NCBI GenBank assembly: GCA_036169595.1
Contig: CM069766.1
Span: 155,001 to 219,000 of the forward strand
Direction: 5' to 3'
Length of the DNA: 64,000 bases
From: Dictyostelium firmibasis
Lineage: Eukaryota > Evosea > Eumycetozoa > Dictyosteliales > Dictyosteliaceae
Of this stretch, positions 57,086 through 64,000 are shown piece after piece; positions within the stretch are counted from its first letter, which is position 1; every line of letters begins with the position of its first letter. The notes under the pieces were generated by a model, which saw only the letters and a list, made by a program, of their open reading frames with translations, was not told where the DNA came from and did no database searches. The position numbers and the translations under genes were made by a program.

Positions 57086-57580
57086 AAAAAATTTTTATTT
57101 TTTTTTTATTTTTTTTATAAAAAAAAAAAAAAGATATACAATTGGTTGATTTTGTGTGTTTAGTTGTATTATTTACAGATATATTGGAATTTTACAATAA
57201 TTTTTTTTTTTTTTTTTTTAATTTAATTTAATGATGAGAAAAAGGAATTTATTTTTTTTTTATTATAATTTATTTTATATTTTATTTTTTTTTTTTTTTT
57301 ATTATTTTTATTTTTGTTTTTTTTTTTTTTTTTTTTTTCCTTTTAAAATCAAAAAAAAATTGTGTTGTGGCGTGATCATTTTGTTGTGTGTGTGTGTGTG
57401 TGTGGGGGAATTGTTTTGTTTTGTTTTGCTTTGTTTTGTTTTGTTTTTTTTTTTTTTTTTTTCAAAAAAAATATTGTGGTTGAGGCTAATATTACAAATA
57501 GAATTGAGTATTTAAATCAAATTATAGTGGTAACTTTTTTTTTTTGAAAATTAAAATGGAAAAAAAAAGAAAAAGGTTTT

Positions 57581-57611
<31 letters not shown>

Positions 57612-58684
57612 CTTTTTTTTTTGAAATAAATAATATTATTAGAACCTATCTAAAAATAAAAAAATCTTACATTAAAGATTTTTTTTTGATAATAAAAAAA
57701 TTAATGGGATTAAGTGGGTGATATTAAAAAAAAAAAAAAAAAGATAATGACCATGGAATTACCATTTTTGAAAAAAAAAAATATAAATTGTTTTGAAATT
57801 AATTTGAAAAAAATTAAAAAATATATATTGTTTTTTTTTTTTTTTTTTATATTAAAAATTTTTTATTAATTTTTTTTTTTTTAATTTATTTTTTTTTAAT
57901 AAAAATTTTTGAAACTTTAATAAAATGGGTTTGACATAAATTATTTTTGATTTGTTGTTACAATGATTATCATGTTTGATCCCTCAATGGTGGTGGTGAA
58001 GAAAAAAGAAAAAAAAAAAGAAAAAAGAAAAAAAAAAAGAAAAAAGAAAAAAAAAATAAAACTAATTTCAATTTGAAACTCGAAATTAAACTCTTTTTTT
58101 ATAAATTTATAAATTTTTAAAATTTTTAAGGAATTGTGGCTACAATTAAAATGAGTAAATTTCCAATTCCATTATACCCTCCCAGTTTATTGATATAAAA
58201 GAAATAAAACTTAATTTTTTAATATCATTCACCCACTATTACTACAACAATCAGCTTTATCATTTTTATCAGGTGCAAATTATTTTTTTTTATTTTCACT
58301 TTAAGTTTTCTATTCTTCTATTAATTGGATTTATTGTTGTTTGAAAAAAATTTTAGAAAAAAATATCTTTTAAAAAAAAAATAAATAAAAAAAAAATCTA
58401 ATTAAAAACAAAAAAAATAAAAAAAAAAAATAAAAATAAAAAAATGTGGGTAAGTGGTATCTAGATCAGGCAAGTGGTTTTTAATAAAAAAAAAAATAAA
58501 AAATTAATTGTAAAAAAATAAATTTGAAAAAATTAATTACTCAAAATTAATCTTTTTTTTTTTTTTTATTTTTTTTTTCTTATTTTTATTAAACGATTTT
58601 TTTATTTTTTTCTCAACAAATTATAAAACAAACAGTGCCAAAAAAAAAAAAAAAAAAAAAAAAAAGAAAGAATAATTTAACAAA
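56789..58684. promoter_or_regulatory. Divergent intergenic region with a (TG)n-G element
   Basis: No gene is visible. A TG repeat ending in five G (57383-57408) is followed by repeated TTTTG, and polypurine GAAAAAA repeats lie at about 58005-58055. Both flanking genes could use this region. TG-rich, G-rich boxes in Dictyostelium are typical binding sites of GbfA; that link is inferred. Confidence 0.45.
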
Positions 58685-60574
<1,890 letters not shown>

Positions 60575-60660
60575 ATAAATTAAAAATAAATAAAAAAAAT
60601 TGTATATATTATTTTGTTTTTTTACTTATTTTTTTTTTTTTTAATTCCTTTTTTATTTTT

Positions 60661-61922
60661 TTATTTTAAAATTTTATCTTTAACGTTATTCTTATCTAAT
60701 TTTGAAAACATTAAAGACATTAAACTTGCAAAAGAACTACTCTTACTATTTAATAATTCAATCGCAAAATTATAAGATTCATCTTTTGTAATACCATATC
60801 CTCTTGAAACTTCTGATGTACCTGTCTTTATTATTGTTGTATGAAATGGAAAATCACGTTTTGGTGAAAATGTTCTATTTTTTTCAAAAAGAAAATTAAA
60901 TAAATAAATTGATATATTATAAAATGAAAAAACAAACAAAAAAATGATATAATAATAATAAAAATAAATAATAATAATAAATAATAATAAATAAAAATAA
61001 ATAATTACTTTATAATTGGTGGTTCTAATTTATAATTTGAAAAGTTTTTAATTAATACTGATTCAGGTTTATTTAAAATAAAAGTTTCCAATGGTTGTTC
61101 TGGTTGTTGTAAAATTTCAGAATGAATGAATTTTCTAGCAGTTTTAAAATTTGATTGTAAATAAATAGCACCAATGAATTTAATTAAACAACGATAAGCA
61201 TAATGTGCCTCATAAATTGATTGATAGTAATCTAATTTTGTATTCATTTGAAAACGAATAAACTCTGATAAACCTAACTCTACACAACGTTCTCTTAGAA
61301 AGTATTGACCTTTAACACATTCTCTAAACTCTTCAAATAATAATTTATCACTAAATGAAAATTCTGCAGGATCTGAAATTGAATGTCTAAAACATAATTC
61401 TCCAAAAAATGCTAATTTATTTTGTTCCGCTTGATTTTGTAAACTTGGATAAAATGTTAAACTATCTATTATTGAATCTGTAACACGAATACCAGCATCA
61501 TTTGATCCATTTTGATCTTTTCTTGGGGAATAAAGTTTAAGTTTTTGAAGTAATTTTAATAATTTTGGTTTAAATTCTGTCTCCATATCATCATCAATTC
61601 TTTTTCCAAAATATCCAATTGTTTTTTCCATACCATTATTATTTAATTTTGTATTTGTTGTAATTGGTGTAGTCGTTGTTGAAACTATTTGATCATTATT
61701 TGCAATACCATCAAAATCAAAAAAATATGGTTTAAAATCTGAATCTTTAATAATAATTTCTTCATCTTTATCTTTATTTAATTCTCTTTTTTTAAAACTT
61801 ATAAATGTCTTATTATAATTAAAATTATTAGAACTATCAAATATTCTATTTTGGTTTAAAAATAAATATTTCCTTATATTATCATTTTTATTATTTGTAA
61901 ATTTTATAATATTTTTTATCAT
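60661..61922 (-). CDS. mrpl44: Mitochondrial ribosomal protein mL44-like (RNase III fold, inactive)
   Basis: Two exons, 61922-61009 and 60874-60661 (phase 2), giving 375 residues. An N-terminal Lys/Asn-rich, low-acid segment could be a mitochondrial presequence. The central part has the RNase III fold signature order: DSLTFYPSLQNQAEQNKLAF then FGELCFRHSISDPAEF, later CVKGQYFLRERCVELGL and YRCLIKFIGAIYLQSN. The canonical ERLEFLGD is replaced by NKLAFFGE, and other catalytic acids are not conserved, as in mL44. The C-terminal exon (TSEVSRGYGITKDESYNFAI then ELLNSKS) has the last helix of a double-stranded RNA-binding domain. Role: a structural protein of the large mitoribosomal subunit. Confidence 0.75.
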
Positions 61923-62002
61923 TTTATTCCAATCAATTTATTATTACTATTATGTTAAAATTATTTATTTTTATTAATAAAAAAAAAAAAAAAATTTAAT
62001 TG

Positions 62003-62076
<74 letters not shown>

Positions 62077-62106
62077 CATTAATTTTAATTTAATTTTAAT
62101 TTTAAT
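61923..62106. other. Short spacer between two minus-strand genes
   Basis: It contains an A run followed by a T run, each about 30 bases, which could form an A/T hairpin; no gene. Confidence 0.6.
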
Positions 62107-62810
62107 TTAATTTTTTTTTTTATTACTTTTATTATTATTATTGTTTGAATTTAATTTTCTAGAAGAAATTATGTATTTAATAAATAAAAATATATTTATA
62201 ACGAAACCTAACACCAAAATGAAAATACCAAAAAATATGAAAACATATTTAAATAAACAAAAGTAGGAACCGAAATAAATGTAAGAATCAATGGTTGATG
62301 ATGGATAGTATTTTAATATTTGATAATGACAAAAATTTTCAAGTTCATCGAAAATTAAACCGAAAATTGGTACCAAATTATAGAGATCACTAAATGATCT
62401 ATTATTTTCATATCCAAAGATTGGATAGGTCTTTGATAACATTGAAATAACGATAATTGCTAAAAGGATTGGAAATATAATATCATAATAACTTGTATAC
62501 ATTGTCATATATAAATCTCTACCTTTTGGTCCCAATAATTCTAATGTTTGAATTGCTTGAGTTTTTGTGTATCCTAATAAATATGAATCTAATAACTTTT
62601 TTTTTTTTTTTTTTTTTTTTTATTAATTATTTATTAAAAACAAATAAAAAAGTAAATAAAACAATGAAAGAAACCCACATTAATATTCAATTGTGACATA
62701 ATTTTTGTTGACATTAAATTGAAAACAAAAAATGCAAGTACCAATGTTGGGAATAAAACATATGGTGATGCTGTTAAATATCTTAACTTGTTTGATAAAC
62801 TTCTAAACAT
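62107..62810 (-). CDS. Small multi-pass membrane protein of unknown function
   Basis: Two exons, 62810-62679 and 62595-62107 (phase 0), giving 206 residues. The splice uses a GTGGGT donor and AAAAG acceptor. It starts MFRSLSNKLRYLTASPYVLF with a first hydrophobic helix (PTLVLAFFVFNLM). After YTKTQAIQTLELLGPKGRDL there are further helices IIFPILLAIIVISML, FLIFDEL-type region and YVFIFFGIFILVLGFVINIF, then a Lys/Asn-rich C-terminus. About three to four transmembrane segments. I do not recognise the family. The exon 1 boundary is the less certain part. Confidence 0.65.
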
Positions 62811-62890
62811 TCTTTATGGCTATATAGAAACTTTAAAGAAAATTATATAAATAATAAAAAAAAAGTATACTGGTGTCTCAAAAAATATTT

Positions 62891-62926
<36 letters not shown>

Positions 62927-64000
62927 TAATTTTTTAAAATTTCCATTTCTTTTTTTTAGCAAAAAAAACAAGTTTTTAAACCATAAATTACGAACTCAAT
63001 TGTTAATTTATTGTTGCAAAAAAAAAAAGCTACAAAGAAAATAATAAAATTAAAACATGGGGAAGTCTTTTTTTTAAAAAAAATTTATTTATGTGTTTGT
63101 TTGTTTATATCTTCGAGTTTAAATAGGTAATCCTAAAAAAAATCTAAAAAAAAAAGGAATATGTTAATATTATATTTTTTTATAAAAATATTTTGAGTTG
63201 TCAAATATTTGAAGGGTTATTTATCAGACAAAATTTTTGTACACGTATTGTTTTTATCCGCAGAAAAACTCTCGGTCCGCTCGTCAAGGGTTCACATCAT
63301 TAAATAACCAATATGAATATATATATAATTGTTTTTAAAAATTAAACATACCATTTTTGTATAAACTTTGGATAAACTGTTATAATAATACAGTATTTTT
63401 TGATATTAATAAATCTAAATTTTAAAAATGAAACATATTAATAATTGAACTATTATGGATTTTTTTTTAAAAAAAAACCAAACAATGAATCAGACGTATT
63501 AAAAAAATGTCCTCATTTTACAATCAGACATATGCTTGTATGAAAATCATCATTTAAATCATTTGGTTTATTACAAGGAAAAAAACATAATTAGATTCTT
63601 ACCTCAAAAAAGATCTTTTTTAATGCGGAAGGGAGACAAACAGCATTTTTTTTTTCCAATAAAGGAAAAAAGCAAATTAGAGGAACTTAACCATTTTAAA
63701 AAATCTATTTTTTTTTTTAAAACAAAAAATTTATATTAGTAAATTTTTCAGAAAAAAAAAAAAAAAACTATTGTTTGATTAAAGAGTTTTTGTAGATATT
63801 ATGTCAGATGTTAATAGAAGAAAATTGTTTTTTTGTCATCATTCTCTTTAAGATGTCCCTAACAGGTTCTCATCATATAAATATCTATCTCTCTCTTTTT
63901 TTTTTTTTTTATTCATTATTTAAATTTTTAAACTTACTTTGTGGCTTATGACATTTTTAACTATAGTAGAAAATTAGAATGAATGATTTTTTTTTTTTTT
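62811..64000. other. Right-end intergenic region
   Basis: No gene is supported. A 9-bp inverted repeat, GGTTATTTA at 63215-63223 and TAAATAACC at 63301-63309, encloses a G/C-richer segment (CGCAGAAAAACTCTCGGTCC near 63260). A second mixed stretch lies at about 63780-63880. A 67-codon open frame at 63536-63739 has Lys/Phe composition typical of noise. Confidence 0.5.

Noticed and set aside
63280-63295. GGTTCACATC as a tRNA B box
   Set aside because: No A box at the right distance and no cloverleaf could be drawn.

Overview
This window is nuclear DNA of a social amoeba, almost certainly Dictyostelium discoideum. The signs are extreme A/T richness, intergenic homopolymers, long AAT/ATT tracts read as polyasparagine, CAA tracts read as polyglutamine, and short A/T-rich introns with GTAAGT or GTATGT donors. 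Many predicted proteins match known Dictyostelium families. Identifications were made by reading motifs in the sequence; no database search was run.

Layout. Positions 1-4100 are accessory: the end of a broken Ty3/gypsy-type element, a roughly 380 bp relatively G/C-rich island whose two ends and interior can fold on themselves, and a decayed partial copy of the next gene. Positions 4.1-9.1 kb hold a six-exon ComC-family surface protein gene. From 9.2 to 36 kb the window is dense with housekeeping genes: a spastin-type AAA ATPase (-), a syntaxin-like protein (+), profilin (+), cysteinyl-tRNA synthetase (+), TRAPPC11 (+), a small secreted protein (-), a tiny two-exon gene (+), ELOF1 (+), a small unknown gene (+), prenylcysteine oxidase (+), UBC9 (-), a TIG/EGF surface protein (+), NCBP2 (-) and a short-chain dehydrogenase (+). 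Positions 36.1-41.2 kb carry two more surface proteins (-). From 43.5 to 51.5 kb come a minimal NOG1-like GTPase (-), DNA polymerase kappa (+), nucleostemin GNL3 (+), a second tiny two-exon gene (+) and TFIIF beta (-). From 51.7 to 54 kb lies a DNA-transposon transposase remnant and an unexplained stretch. The right end has an Asn-rich protein (-), an orphan polyketide-synthase ketoreductase-like gene (+), an mL44-like mitochondrial ribosomal protein (-) and a small membrane protein (-).

The genes do not form one pathway. Several neighbours share a divergent intergenic promoter region: spastin/syntaxin-like, UBC9/TIG-EGF, NCBP2/SDR, NOG1-like/polK and Asn-rich/KR-like. Four secreted or membrane surface-glycoprotein genes are interspersed and probably act in cell-cell contact.

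The points most worth a second look are the foldable island at about 1.89-2.27 kb, the minimal NOG1-like GTPase with an altered G3 motif, the orphan ketoreductase with a 102-residue Asn insertion, a 33 bp perfect inverted repeat across a splice acceptor, an exon made only of the ATG of UBC9, and a syntaxin-like protein with no membrane anchor.
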